Below, in pieces: positions 35,591 to 46,047 of a DNA stretch of 64,000 nt. Made by a program: the position numbers and the translations under genes. The first letter of the stretch is position 1. Each line of letters begins with the position of its first letter. A model generated the notes under the pieces. That model saw nothing but the letters and a program-made list of their open reading frames with translations, was not told the DNA's origin and ran no database searches. The stretch lies in NCBI RefSeq assembly GCF_033807575.1, contig NC_084705.1, forward strand, positions 6,752,019 to 6,816,018, written 5' to 3'. This stretch comes from Cydia pomonella (Eukaryota > Arthropoda > Insecta > Lepidoptera > Tortricidae).

Positions 35591-35831
35591 GACGACCGGT
35601 CGGGTCTAGTGCGTAGACTGCGTAGTGAGTTGTGACCCTGCCTTCACAGCCGATGGTCCTGGGTTCAAATCCATATTTGTTCATGAGTCATGGGTATTTT
35701 CTATGTATTTAAGTATTTGTATTTTATATATATATTGTCTGAGTACCCACCGCACGAGCCTTCTTAAGCTTACCGTGGGGCTTAGTAAATCTGTGTAAGA
35801 AAAAGAATGTCCCATAATATTTATTTATTTA
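35591..35831 (+). repeat. tRNA-derived SINE, family 1, copy 2
   Basis: It starts GACGACCGGTCGGG and includes a B-box GGTTCAAATCC, ACGAGCCTTCTTAAGCTTAC and a tail ATGTCCCATAATATTTATTT. Compared with 3565-3823 it has a duplicated GTGCGTAGACTGCGTAGTG head segment and lacks the GGTAAGGGCA part of the 3' arm. Confidence 0.75.
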
Positions 35832-36037
35832 ATGAATTAATAATTTCACAAAAGCAAACTTGTTGATTTGCGCGCAATTCAAACTATCGAAAAATATTAC
35901 AATCAAAACACGATCAGAAAGACCATTGCGATACATAGGTATATGGCTATCTATTTATAAGTATGCAATTTCGCAAGGACCAAGTCCATCAATCTCACGC
36001 TCTCTCTAACTCACTTATATGTCATGCCAATACGGGT

Positions 36038-36159
36038 TATAAATAGCAGTTTCGGGACATGAAAGACGTCAGCGACACGCCCTAACGAATCCATCAGTGC
36101 GGGCCGAACTCTTGACGCAGCTAACTCAAACTTCGAACATCTTGGGCCGATTCTGTGCG
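36038..36159 (+). promoter_or_regulatory. Candidate TATA/initiator promoter with short first exon
   Basis: TATAAATA at 36038-36045 is followed 33 bases later by TCAG (A at 36071), the spacing expected between a TATA box and an insect initiator. The next 89 bases are more GC-rich than the flanks, contain no ATG, and end at TGTGCG before GTAAGGATA (36160), a good splice donor. Together this resembles a promoter plus untranslated first exon on the plus strand. Nothing downstream can be assigned as exon 2 because LINE fragments follow from 36.46 kb. Confidence 0.35.
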
Positions 36160-36464
36160 GTAAGGATATGGTCTTTGAGATAGAGGGAAATTATAAATTA
36201 CAGTTGTTGATTTACTGCCCATTAAACCAAGCTAAACTCTTTAGGAAGTAGCTACATCCAGATACCGAATGCGATTTTATCATATCCTGTCCTCTGAAGG
36301 TTAAGGTGTGCACTTGTAGCGATATTATGTAATTAAATTTTATTTGAATAATGATGAGATTCTGCATAACTGTTGCAACTGGCGGTGTTACTGTAAAACT
36401 CCTTGACAAGAAGAGTATCGAATTGAGCGTTTTAATTATGGCATTAATATAACAACAACTTAAC

Positions 36465-37115
36465 AATTGCATCCGGTTTGTCTTTGGACTCCGAAAATAC
36501 GACCATATCTCCGCTTATCGCAAAAAACTTAACTGGCTCCCTATTCGTGAACGTCGATCCTTGCGTATTCTCTGCACTTTGTTTTCAATTTTATTTAATC
36601 CTTCAGCCCCTGATTACCTTCGTTCCAAATTCAAATTTGTTACTTCGCGCCCCGGCACTGATCTTTGAACCTCCCGTAGCCTTCAACTTATTGTCCCTCG
36701 ACATCGTACAGGTTTCATGTCGAATTCCTTCAACATTCAGGCAATCCGGCTGTGGAATGATCTTCCTCTCTCTATGAGACAAGCCCAGAACAAATTCTCC
36801 TTCAAGCGCATGTTGCGCAAGCATCTGTTTGACAAGGTTCAAAGGTCGTCCTCATGATGTTTCACAATGGGTATATATTTATATATGTATGTATTTATAT
36901 TTATGTATCATATTATTTATGTACGTATAATTATATATAGGTTATTTTGTGATATTTTTTTTTGTCATTTTACTGTGTATTCTGACCCTGCACCAATTAG
37001 GATCTTTCGGTTTGGCTCATGGTTGACTGGTAGAGAATGCCTTCTGGCATTAAGTCCGCCATTTGTACTCTTCATGTATTGTGCAATAAAGTTTAAATAA
37101 ATAAATAAAACAACA
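36465..37115 (+). pseudogene. 5'-truncated CR1-like LINE: pol C-terminus and 3' UTR
   Basis: From 36465 to 36857 the frame is open for 131 codons except for one TGA (36666-36668). Segments include CIRFVFGLRKYDHISAYRKK, LNWLPIRERRSLRIL, IVPRHRTGF, AIRLWNDLPLSM and FSFKRMLRKHLFDKV, the classic C-terminal end of CR1/jockey-type pol proteins. The 3' UTR carries a hairpin AATGCC/GGCATT (37036-37051) followed by AAGTCCGCC, then GTGCAATAAAG and an AATA-repeat tail. The frame at 36478-36777 in another phase is a shadow. Catalytic domains are missing. Confidence 0.8.
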
Positions 37116-37329
37116 GGCACGATTCGTGACGATTATTTAATTTAGTTTAAATTGTTAAAGATTGTGTTATAAATAACATTTCATTTATTTAAGTATATTA
37201 TTATTATTTATATTAATTAACTGTAACATTGTAATAATGAAATAAAAGTTTAAAAATAGTGTGTATATAACAACATAATACAGTCGAATGCAGGACTAAG
37301 TTACTTAGTTTGCATTGATATATTCAGTT

Positions 37330-37425
37330 AATTGTATTTCATAATTGTCAATGTACGTAAATTCCATATTGATGTGTAAAAGTGCCCTTGTGGCCTATTT
37401 GCTGAATAAATGTTGAAGTTGAAGT
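37330..37425 (+). repeat. LINE or SINE 3' end with (GTTGAA)n tail
   Basis: GTGTAAAAGTGCCCTTGTGG CCTATTTGCTGAATAAATG is followed by the short repeat GTTGAAGTTGAAG. AATAAA plus a microsatellite tail is typical of non-LTR 3' ends. No coding sequence remains. Confidence 0.5.
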
Positions 37426-37799
37426 AAGTTCAGTTAGGCGACAAGAAAGGCTGCAGCCTTAGGTGCGGTAGATAGGCAGCCTACGCGTGTTACGCATTTA
37501 CGCTTCACGTGTCATATGGAAATTCGTCCACATCTGGAAGGCCTTACCAACTTTATGTGGCTTGTGTTTCGTAAGCCCATAACCCAAATGATAGCAGGCA
37601 TTTGTGTTCAAATAAATCAAATAAAAAAAACAACATGGGTAGTCTTTAACGACTTGGTTGCGATAAAAATCGTAAAATTGACAAAGTGGTAAAATTTAAA
37701 TAAAAAAATAGGGTACCTCCCCTATACGTAAAGTAGGCTGCGGCTGCTCCTTTACATCAGGTGAACCGCTCGCTTATTTACCACCGTTGTAGTAAAAAC

Positions 37800-38625
37800 G
37801 GTGCTTATAAGGAACATAAAGTGAATGAAACGGACATAACACAATTTCTAGGATTAGTAAGTTGACATGGAAAATACAAACTGACAATATATGTAATAAA
37901 TTAAATAAATATTCATACGCGTTATACAATTTGAAAAAAATCGCAAAAGTATCGTCACTTTTAACCGCCTATCATGCTTATGTCACATCTAATAATTTAA
38001 GATATGGTATCCTTTTTTGGGGAAACTCCAGCAATAAAGAATCTGTATTTAAGGCTCAGAAGAAATGCATACGAACAATTTGTGGTATCCAAGAAGATGA
38101 ATCATGTAATCAATATTTGTATATATACGAAATGGCCAATTTTGTAAATAAGAACTACAGCCTATTTAGTAGTTTAAAAGTATTCGCCATCAAAATAAAG
38201 TGAAGTCTTTGCAAAAAGTACCAAGTAAAACAGCATATTTACAAAATAAGTTACCCGCGAATATAAAAGCATGGACAAGGATAATGTTTTTAAAAGAAAC
38301 CTAAAAGCTTTTCTTACCAAGAAAGCATATTGCTCTATAAATTATTTTTGACTCATTTGCAAATTAAAATGTTTTGACAATGGAGCCTGTCCTGACCTCT
38401 ATTATATATCATATTCTATTAAGATATTTTTTTTTCTAATTACCTAATTAAGATTTCCTCATGATATAGTCCTGTTCTGACTATTATTGTTTGCCTGTGA
38501 TACTATGATTAGAGTGTGTATTCTTATTGAATTTGAATAGATAGACACGACATTAATACCAAAATATTTATGTAACATCTTGTATTCTACCTTTATTGTA
38601 AAAATAAAATCTTTGAATCTTTTGC
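37800..38625 (+). pseudogene. 5'-truncated, frameshifted LINE: pol C-terminus and 3' end
   Basis: VNETDITQFLG in one frame passes, after a frameshift near 37858, into LTWKIQTDNICNKLNKYSYA, HAYVTSNNLRYGILFWGNSS and QKKCIRTICGI. A further shifted part near the end reads DNVFKRNLKAFLTKKAYCSI before a stop at 38349-38351. This is a recognisable non-LTR pol C-terminus of the type in which RYG..FWGNS and QK.CIR.I.G are conserved. A 3' UTR with TTGTAAAAATAAAATC ends near 38625. At least two frameshifts and loss of the catalytic part make it inactive. Confidence 0.75.
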
Positions 38626-39290
38626 TTTAATTTTCAAAAACCTCCGTTTGATCATGTTTTTTTAGTAAGTAATTTGTTACTGCTATTCAGATAGGTAATT
38701 ACTAGCAAAAAATTCCAGCGACTCGCATGCCACTGCATTAAATATCTCATCTTGATGCGGACGAAGCCACGCTTTCGCGATTTTAATCTCTCTTTCTCAC
38801 GCCACGCTACGTCACCCTTGTAAAAGAGACGGCACTATAATTAGGGATGCAAATTCCTTTACTGTTTAATAGTCCACGGGCGGACTGGTCGTGAGAATAC
38901 CTGTCATCAATCGCGAGAATAAATGCCATGGTGCCTATTAAGATTCAATTTCCTTTAGCTTAGTACCTCAATATCTTTACCCAACACGGGACAATGGTGT
39001 CCCAGACATTCGGAAGACGTGCACGGAGGCGAAGCCAACACGTAGAGCCCCTTTTGACACTTTAATGAAATGTAAGGGGTACACCGAGTCACCGAGGTTA
39101 TGCAGCCCTTGCCCGTGTCATGACACGCACGCAAAGACACACCCGCAAGAATGTAAGGACTATTGAGAGTTAATGGAATCTAAAATGGACTAAGTAGGCT
39201 ATTGAGTAAATCGATGGACTAAATACTAGGCTATGGGATTTAAAATAAGACGTCTGTCTAATAAAATGGTATACAATTTAATTTCCGGCA
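38626..39290. other. Unassigned sequence
   Basis: A cysteine-rich minus-strand frame at 38955-39140 (SLKCQKG, CTSSECLGHHCPVLG) is noticeable but short and lacks any gene signal. Confidence 0.35.
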
Positions 39291-40130
39291 GACGTTGACT
39301 CTTCCCCTTGTGGGTCCCCACAAGATCGGCCCCTACAAAAAGCGAGATCTAGGTTGGCTCAAAGGCAATACTGGTATAAGAGCTGAGGATGAAGAGGTAT
39401 CTAAATATTTTAAACATAATAATAATAATAGGGCAGCTTGTGGCGAGCTGTTGGGGAGTAACGACCCCACGGACCCGAGTGCTCCAGAGAGTCGGTTAGG
39501 GTCTCCGTCTCCGGCGAGGTGTCTTCTTTGGTCGGAGTGGAACCTCAAGGGGACCCATAGGACTCGGGTCTGACTTGCCTTGACTTAATTGACCGTCCAG
39601 AGAGGAGACGTTAGAGCTATATGCTCCAGGGGCGAAAGTGTTAAAGGGCATAACGCCGCGAGTAACTTCGGAGAAAGCGCAGCACACCTCTCGACACTCC
39701 TGAGTGCTCACGCTGGTGTTGCTCCTGGCCGTCTTTACGATGGCGCATCAGGTGCCCATCTAGCGAGTGGCGAGTCACCGCCTGCCTCGACAACACTGTA
39801 TATCACAATGTTATGGTAGGTGTCCGGAAGTCTTAGCTATGGCCCAGTCTTATTTCCCACCCAAATTTAAACCATAGACCAGGACTCTTTCCATTTTTCT
39901 ACAATAGCCTCAAATGCCTGCTGAAACCCGGTTATGGATTATTTATGTACCCATGAATGGGTTCCAGCAGGCATTCTACATGACATCAAATCTCTCCAAA
40001 CGGCTTCTACGTGTTGGATCTATATCCCCACGCACGCCTTATAAATGACCGGTCTTAAAACCCCGAGATTTTGTAACGGAGATACAAATAATAATAACAT
40101 TCTTTATCGCACACTATATATAAAACCATA
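39291..40130. repeat. GC-richer block, probable retroelement remnant, unidentified
   Basis: About 500 bases (39291-39820) are far less AT-rich than the neighbours and open in several overlapping frames on both strands, which suggests compositional openness and not a gene. A hairpin follows at 39913-39976: AATGCCTGCTGAAACCC pairs with GGGTTCCAGCAGGCATT with one mismatch. At 40088-40125 the minus strand reads GTGTGCGATAAAGAATGTTA TTATTATT, similar to the LINE tail at 27505-27542. The block may thus be a reversed element ending at about 40088. Family not identified. Confidence 0.4.
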
Positions 40131-40139
40131 CATCTATAT

Positions 40140-40610
40140 GTGTATAAAAGTATAATGCTTGTATCCTGCTCCTGACTGACTGACTAATTTATCAACATAG
40201 AGCTGAAACTACAAATGCTAGAAAGTTGAAATTTGCAAACCAGGTTTAATTACACCTAATAAATTCAAACCCTATGAAGGTTAAAAAGGGAACAAAGTTT
40301 GTACAGGATACACGATTTTTTTAAAGCTAGAAATTTGACTCTGTAAAAAAGTATTTTATCAAAATAGAAGAAAACTAGTTTCAGCGTTTTTGACAATTCA
40401 TCTCCTAAGCTGGTAAAAAAGGGGATGAAAGTTTGTACCTACAGGGAACGACTTTCTTTTGTGAGTGAAGAACTTTAAACTTTGTAGAAAGATACCATAT
40501 TACAACAAATGAAAAGAAGTAATTTTAGCTTTTTTAGAATAAGTCAAGGGGGTTAAAAACTTATATCGGAAAATAAATCCACGCGAGTGAAGTCCTGAGC
40601 AACAGCTAGT
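40140..40610 (+). mobile_element. Probable non-autonomous Helitron-like element
   Basis: The 3' end reads ACGCGAGTGAAGTCCTGAGC AACAGCTAGT, which fits lepidopteran Helitron-like termini that close in a weak CG-rich hairpin, GCAACAGC and CTAGT. A CTGACTGACTGACTAA tract near the 5' side is also reminiscent of the short-repeat tract reported in such elements. The interior repeats the theme GGGATGAAAGTTTGTAC / GGAACAAAGTTTGTAC but does not code. The 5' terminus is not certain. Confidence 0.45.
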
Positions 40611-40633
40611 ATGTATTACATACTAGCTGTTGC
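40599..40633. repeat. Perfect 35-base palindrome at the Helitron-like 3' end
   Basis: GCAACAGCTAGTATGTA, one T, then TACATACTAGCTGTTGC: 17-bp arms without mismatch. Each arm contains the terminal motif CAGCTAGT, so two such termini face each other tail to tail. Confidence 0.9.
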
Positions 40634-42253
40634 ACACTTATATACGTTTCCACATCCAAAACACAATAAAATTATACTTTGACTGCAGATTTTACATATT
40701 CATTGAATAACTATTCATAAAGACAACTGCAAAATAACCAAAATTTATCACGAGACCTCAAAATCATCATTTAGAAAGCCATTGAACTATTATTGTTTGC
40801 CTAATTTCACTTTAATTAAACCCGGAGTGCAGACATGTGAAAATGCTCAAATATTTTGAATGTCGGAATAATAATTCCGATATTAAACCGTTATTATTAT
40901 ACCTAGGTCTGGAATGTTTTTTTAATAAGGCTCTATCACAAAATTGGTCCTTAAGACTCAATACTTAGAAGCAGAGAGTTTAGTTTATAAGATTGTTAGC
41001 TTAACAGTCCTGACGCGAAACATTTATTTCATATAATATCATTTTGACACTTGGAGAGCCTTTACACCTCCAAATCTTATTAGTACTTTACTTTGAAATT
41101 GGGGACCTTTTACATCTCCAAATTCTATGTTTTATTAACAATGGAAACTATACGTCTCTTTTATATTATAATAATTATTTATTTTAAGATTATTATAATG
41201 TAGTGTTTATCCAGGCATTGGCTGTTATATTTATGAATGTTGCTAGAATATTTTTTTGAATTTATGATTTGTTTAAGGAAGAAGAACATGAAATATCGTT
41301 ACTTACGAAACTTCGCACACGAAAACTCGGGACGGGAAAAGACTCGGGGACTGCAGAAGCGAACAGCTGTAGGCTGCAGTACCTAACACACACAGCGACT
41401 GACTTACCTACAGACACATTAATGCGCATAATGTGCCAATACGTATGACGTATCCACCCTGGCAGGTGCTTTGCATAATCCATATTCCAATCTTAGATTA
41501 AGGATTTTAAGGCAAACGAGTCTGATATGAACCCGTTCAAAGACTTCGAACCCAGTCGTTATGCAATCGTTTTTTGCGAATAAGTATGCGCGGCGACACT
41601 GACGTATCTTCTTTGAGATGGAGATGATATATCTAGCGGAAGATAGACGTAGAATAAGTGCGTCTATTAAACTATATTTCATGGTTTGGTAAAATGCTAT
41701 TTTTTGTAAAAACGACGACGACAACCAGCCAAATTATTTTTTCGTGAGATATTTGGTTTAAGTACTCAAGATCAAAATATGTCATCAAATTCAAAAGGTT
41801 TTTTCTAGATAATATAAAAATGTACATGCCAAGCGATATATATATTATTTATTTTCTTTTATCATTAAATCATCATCAATGTAACATATGTAAGTACATA
41901 CGTATATTTCGGATACGTCTCGCAAAATCCACTGTCAAGAGCTTTTTAGCCATCCGTGGTTATCTTCTGTTTTTCTTTTCTTCAAATACAATCAAAAAGT
42001 TAAAATTGATTAGTGAAGCATCGAAGACGAAAAGCTTACTTTACTGAAAAAAAATTAAAATATGAAACCCGACAAGCCAGTTTTTAAGGGCCAAATCGGG
42101 ATGGCGTCATTAAAATATCGAATCAGAGCGGAGTATAAATTGCCTTCATTTTCTGTCGTGGGCAAGAATCTTTTTCTATCATTATGTTGATACGCCTACG
42201 CATTTCTGAGCGAAAATTGTAAATGTCTCAATGATAGTTCGTGACATAGCCTT
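40634..42253. other. AT-rich sequence without supported features
   Basis: On the minus strand, TCTGTAGGTAAGTCAG (about 41400-41415) matches a splice donor well, after a 25-codon open stretch beginning MDYAKHLPGW. Without a promoter or partner exon I do not call an exon. Confidence 0.4.
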
Positions 42254-42347
42254 AAAAATAACTTAATTCATTTCGTTTCATCAAACCTAAATTAATGTCA
42301 TGTGGTACATTAGGTTTAATGAAACGAAATGAATTAAGTTATTTTTT
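42254..42347. repeat. Long near-perfect hairpin
   Basis: Arm 1 (42254-42290) and arm 2 (42310-42347) are reverse complements over about 37 bases with a single mismatch, around a 19-base loop. The arm core is TTCATTTCGTTTCAT. No other copy is seen in the window. It may be a young foldback element or a hairpin RNA precursor. Confidence 0.8.
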
Positions 42348-42960
42348 ATAAAATATTATTATGTTCTGGAGCTAAGTGTAAGGACGATACTCCCCGATAT
42401 TTGTAGCACAAAATATACTTTGACATAAATAAACTAGAGACAACAAATATTTATTTGTGTCAAAGATCTATTTTATTAATATTCGTAAATTGACATGAAT
42501 CACTATGCTCCGTATTTGAGTTTTTAAAATTTCCATAATAGTCTTCAATGTTATTCTAAACTATTCAAATACATTTTGGCTTTGGTACAATTTTTTCTAA
42601 CAGAAAACCTGAATAATTTCTTATCACCCCGGGGTAACCGGATCTTTTATTTCCTGCTTTCAAAAACCCAGCAGAGTTATTTTCCAACCCGTTTACAGAC
42701 GAGACATAGGAATTAATTACGGAGACCTAATGGGGCCCTCGGCCATTAAAGTCGATTGTTGGGGAGGGTCAAAAATTAACAAAAGGTTTATGCTCGTGCC
42801 GCGCCATATGCGGCCCTTTGCGCCAACTGCTCTGGTTATAACCGACAACTTTGAATATTTCATTGGTGATTAAATAATTATCCTATAAGAGTGCTGAAAT
42901 TAAGGAAGTTTTGCTTTAAGAGATATATATTTATATAACATTATCGATACCTATTAAGTC
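42348..42960. other. Unassigned sequence
   Basis: The stretch 42700-42840 is somewhat GC-richer (GGGGCCCTCGGCC, GCCGCGCCATATGCGGCC) but carries no open frame or named signal. Confidence 0.35.
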
Positions 42961-42968
42961 CAGCGGCG

Positions 42969-43080
42969 GTATCATGGTCGTACTTTTATCACTTGTCATG
43001 TCATACGTCACTTTCGCACTTACATACCTGTTAGAACGTGACAGGCATGATGGCAGATGATAAAACAGCTGTTAGTTCAA
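42969..43080. repeat. Foldback MITE, CACTTTCGC family
   Basis: GGTCGTACTTTTATCACTTG and, reversed from the right end, TTTTATCATCTGCCATCATG form imperfect inverted ends around GTCACTTTCGCACTTACATA. Relatives: 13440-13535 and 43235-43320. Confidence 0.6.
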
Positions 43081-43084
43081 AAGG

Positions 43085-43217
43085 TTACCTGGAAGAGATC
43101 CCTTTCAGGGATAAGTTCACCTTTGTACATAACATTTGTTTTTTGTTTGGTTTTGCCTGTTTTATGTCAACCTGTTTATGTGCAATAAAGTGACATACAT
43201 ACATACATACATACATA
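43085..43217 (+). repeat. LINE 3' end with hairpin and (ACAT)n tail
   Basis: GGAAGAGATCCCTTTCAGGG ATAAG has the stem ATCCCT/AGGGAT (43098-43112). GTGCAATAAAGTGACATAC follows, then an ACAT microsatellite. It is the same structure as at 27414 and 37031 with different stem bases. Confidence 0.65.
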
Positions 43218-43234
43218 AAACACGGACCATCTTA

Positions 43235-43320
43235 GCCGTACTGTGGTGGCAGCATGGTTCCATTTTTGATCGCTTGTCACTTTCGCACTTACATACTTGT
43301 TAGAAGTTGTGATAAATAGC
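43235..43320. repeat. Partial copy of the CACTTTCGC foldback family
   Basis: TGGCAGCATGGTTCCATTTT then GTCACTTTCGCACTTACATA and TTGTTAGAA follow the order seen at 42969-43080. Confidence 0.45.
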
Positions 43321-43671
43321 CAACAATCTAATAGCCCTACAGTATAGATACTGTTGCGCATAACGACTTCAATTATAATAGCCTTTTTCTACTCGTCGAC
43401 TGTAATGGCTGAATTAAGATTTCGTATACCAAACTATAATTGCGTACGTTTCATGTATGGGCTCCCAACTCAACAATAATTTGTTTTTTCGATACGCTGT
43501 AGTCGGCTATAAAAAAAATTGACCAACCACATGCCGCCATGCTCCCATAGAACGGGGGACGGGCGGGCGGAGGCTCGCGCGTTTATGTCTTTTTTTCTAC
43601 TTAAATACTTTCCAATTTTTATTACTTATTGAGGTTTTATAGTAAAAGAATATAATTTTTGATAACTCGTA
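43321..43671. other. Unassigned sequence
   Basis: A GC-rich patch at 43535-43590 (GACGGGCGGGCGGAGG) is the only unusual feature. Confidence 0.35.
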
Positions 43672-43812
43672 GAAAAATTATTGTATACAATAGTGATATA
43701 ATCAAGCTTTTCAATCTCATACCTCACTTAGGCAACGCAGCAAGCTTCGTTTCCTAAACACGGTACTCGACTGAAAAGCTCTCGTTTATATCACGATTGT
43801 ATAAAATACTAT
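43672..43812. repeat. Foldback MITE with GTGATATAA ends
   Basis: TTGTATACAATAGTGATATA on the left and ATTTTATACAATCGTGATAT from the reversed right side are inverted repeats followed inward by AGCTTTTCA on both arms. Non-coding. Confidence 0.6.
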
Positions 43813-44690
43813 TTTTCCTTTCAATTTGAAATTCTCGCTCAGTAAACCACCTAAAAATAATTTCCTAAAATTCATATAGACTACTTGTTACACTAAAATT
43901 ATACATTATATCCAATTCGCTATTTTGCGTATTCCGTAAAATTACTGGACTACGAAATTTTGACGCCATGTTGCTTGAAGAATTCTTAGTCTTATAAGTA
44001 CAGGTTTTCCAGCAAATTATATACATATGTATAAGAAGAACAAGTGATATGCTGCCTGCAATATGGCCAAATCTCAAAATTTATGATTATTGGAAATTAA
44101 ATCTTCATTAAAAATAATAAAGTTAAATTTTCTTTTGGTGCCCAAGTGGCCGTTTGGTATTGCAGGCACAATACGAAGTGCTACCCGTTATTGACGTCAG
44201 TGACTCGGCCGAGTATTCGCATTAGTTATTAGGCAAGCTAGTTGAGTTCTACGACGAAACATTTCCACGTAACCTTAACATACGTATACGTAACAAATAA
44301 TCGTTAAGCGGAGATCGCACTTATAGTGAATTAAGAAATTCGGTAAGTCTTCCTTGCTCAGTGCGTCCAAAACTCCACACGTTTGTCATTATTGAGGGAT
44401 AATTAATAATACAACAGTTATTGGTTATTGGTCACGTACATCCAGATGCAAAAGTGTGAATTTATGTACAAGCCCGGCCTGCTTACTGTGTGTTCAAACC
44501 TCCCTAGGTTATTTAATCGATATGTGAAGATTGGAAACCTTCACAGTCTCGAGATAGATAACTGGCAACGATTATCTGAATTCAGAACTATCGCCCTGCT
44601 GAAGGAATAAAGATCTGCAGGCGATTTCATTCTGAATTCAAATAATCGTTTAAATAATTTCTAACCTTCACATTACTATGTGATCACATG
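43813..44690. other. AT-rich sequence, nothing recognised
   Basis: No feature was detected. Confidence 0.4.
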
Positions 44691-44695
44691 TGTGA

Positions 44696-44921
44696 TACAG
44701 TCAGCATCAATAGTAGCGGGTGAAATAACGCGCCAAAAGTATCTGACATCCCGGATAACTTTTCCTAATATAGATAAATTTATAAAACTCATGTTCAAAA
44801 GTATATCTTTTACAGTCTTAATTGTTGTATATTAAACACATCACTTTTTGTTTAGCTGTTACAGAATGGTAGATACTTATGAAGCGTTATTTGATCCGCT
44901 ACTTTTGATGCTGACTGTACA
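44696..44921. repeat. MITE, TACAGTCAG family, copy 3
   Basis: TACAGTCAGCATCAATAGTA then GCGGG opens it; GATCCGCTACTTTTGATGCT then GACTGTA closes it, so the termini are inverted repeats of about 27 bases with TA outermost. Confidence 0.75.
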
Positions 44922-45000
44922 AGCTGGTGGGTGATAAGTGGTCTACTCTACAATATGATAAGCAATTGTACCCAATGACCCGAGTATTTCAAGAGAAATA

Positions 45001-45148
45001 TAACTACTACTACTACTACTTCACTGGCTCAGCGCTCAGTAGATCTTGGTCTCCGACACTAGAGTTCGCCATTTGTTCCTATCCTGCGCGATCCGACGCC
45101 ATTCAGCCGCTTGAATGTCGCACAGGTCTTTCTGGACCTCGTCGATTC
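45001..45148 (-). pseudogene. RTE-type LINE pol C-terminus with (TAG)n tail
   Basis: On the minus strand 36 codons read IDEVQKDLCDIQAAEW, RRIAQDRNKWRTLVSETKIY and a stop at 45036-45038. WRRIAQDR.KWR.LV is the hallmark end of RTE-clade pol proteins. A TAG microsatellite tail follows at 45002-45020. The insertion is truncated to under 150 bases. Confidence 0.7.
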
Positions 45149-45306
45149 ATATAAATGTTTACTAGATGTAAATTTGAAACGCGTTACACTTGGTCATGAC
45201 CTAGTTCATTATTTTTACAAATAAGAAAAGTAAAAAGTGCGTAAATGAATATTGAGGATTGAGAAAAAATTATACAACATTTGACGTCTAACCTGATTAC
45301 CTAATA

Positions 45307-45530
45307 GTTATTTACGATACAAGTGCAGAAAATAGGAAATTCGCAGCGAGTGGTGATAAATTAAAACATGACCGAAGGGAGTGATTTAAATCGACACGAG
45401 TTCCGAATTACCTGTTTGCACGTGTATCGTACAACGTTTTACAGTACATATGGCTCTATAAAGTTTTGACATAAGCACGGAAAGCGCTCTTTCCCACACG
45501 CGTGCGGGAAAGTAGCATCATATGTACTAA
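45307..45530 (-). repeat. TACTGTAAAACGT repeat, inverted copy
   Basis: Read on the minus strand it contains AGCCATATGTACTGTAAAAC, GATACACGTGCAAACAGGTA, TCACTCCCTTCGGTCATG and ACTTGTATCGTAAATAACT, in the order seen in the plus copies at 46.05-46.55 kb. At its start lies the palindrome-like CTTTCCCGCACGCGTGTGGG. Confidence 0.65.
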
Positions 45531-46047
45531 AATAAATATTTATTAAACCAATGTATTTTAACCAGCTTTTAATATAATGGAAAACGTTATATATTATTCA
45601 TTACCTTTCTTCTAAGGCAGGGAACGACAACCTTGAAACCAACTATTATTGTAAATTTTTACATACAGATATTAAACAAATGGAATTCTTAACAACGGTA
45701 CCTACATATAAAACATCTATTTCAAAGCATAATTAGTTGTTCACATTGATGCACAATTACTAATACTACGGTTGTGGTGAGAAAGTACAGTTGAGTCATT
45801 AAGAGAATGGCATGTTGGTTGGTACTACATAATGAATACCTATACAGCAAACTTGCTTATTCTATGTACCTAATTAAGAAATTGTCAAACACTTTTAAAA
45901 AATATAAATTAAATAACTTAACGCTGCCAGTATGCCTGTCACAAGAAGATAGGAGATGGGTTCTAGGTTTCCGTATGAATCTTAGATGTGTTTCAGTTAA
46001 ACAAATAAACACACGTATTATACATATATAATAATTAATGAATGATG
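45531..46047. other. AT-rich spacer between opposed repeat copies
   Basis: A 74-codon frame at 45807-46031 shows no motif. Nothing else was recognised. Confidence 0.4.

Noticed and set aside
39295..39819. Several overlapping frames on both strands, some proline- and arginine-rich
   Set aside because: Openness in many frames at once reflects base composition; the block looks like a repeat.
41262..41483. Minus-strand ATG, 25 codons, then TAGGTAAGTCAG donor
   Set aside because: A good donor alone is common by chance; no promoter element or partner exon could be found.
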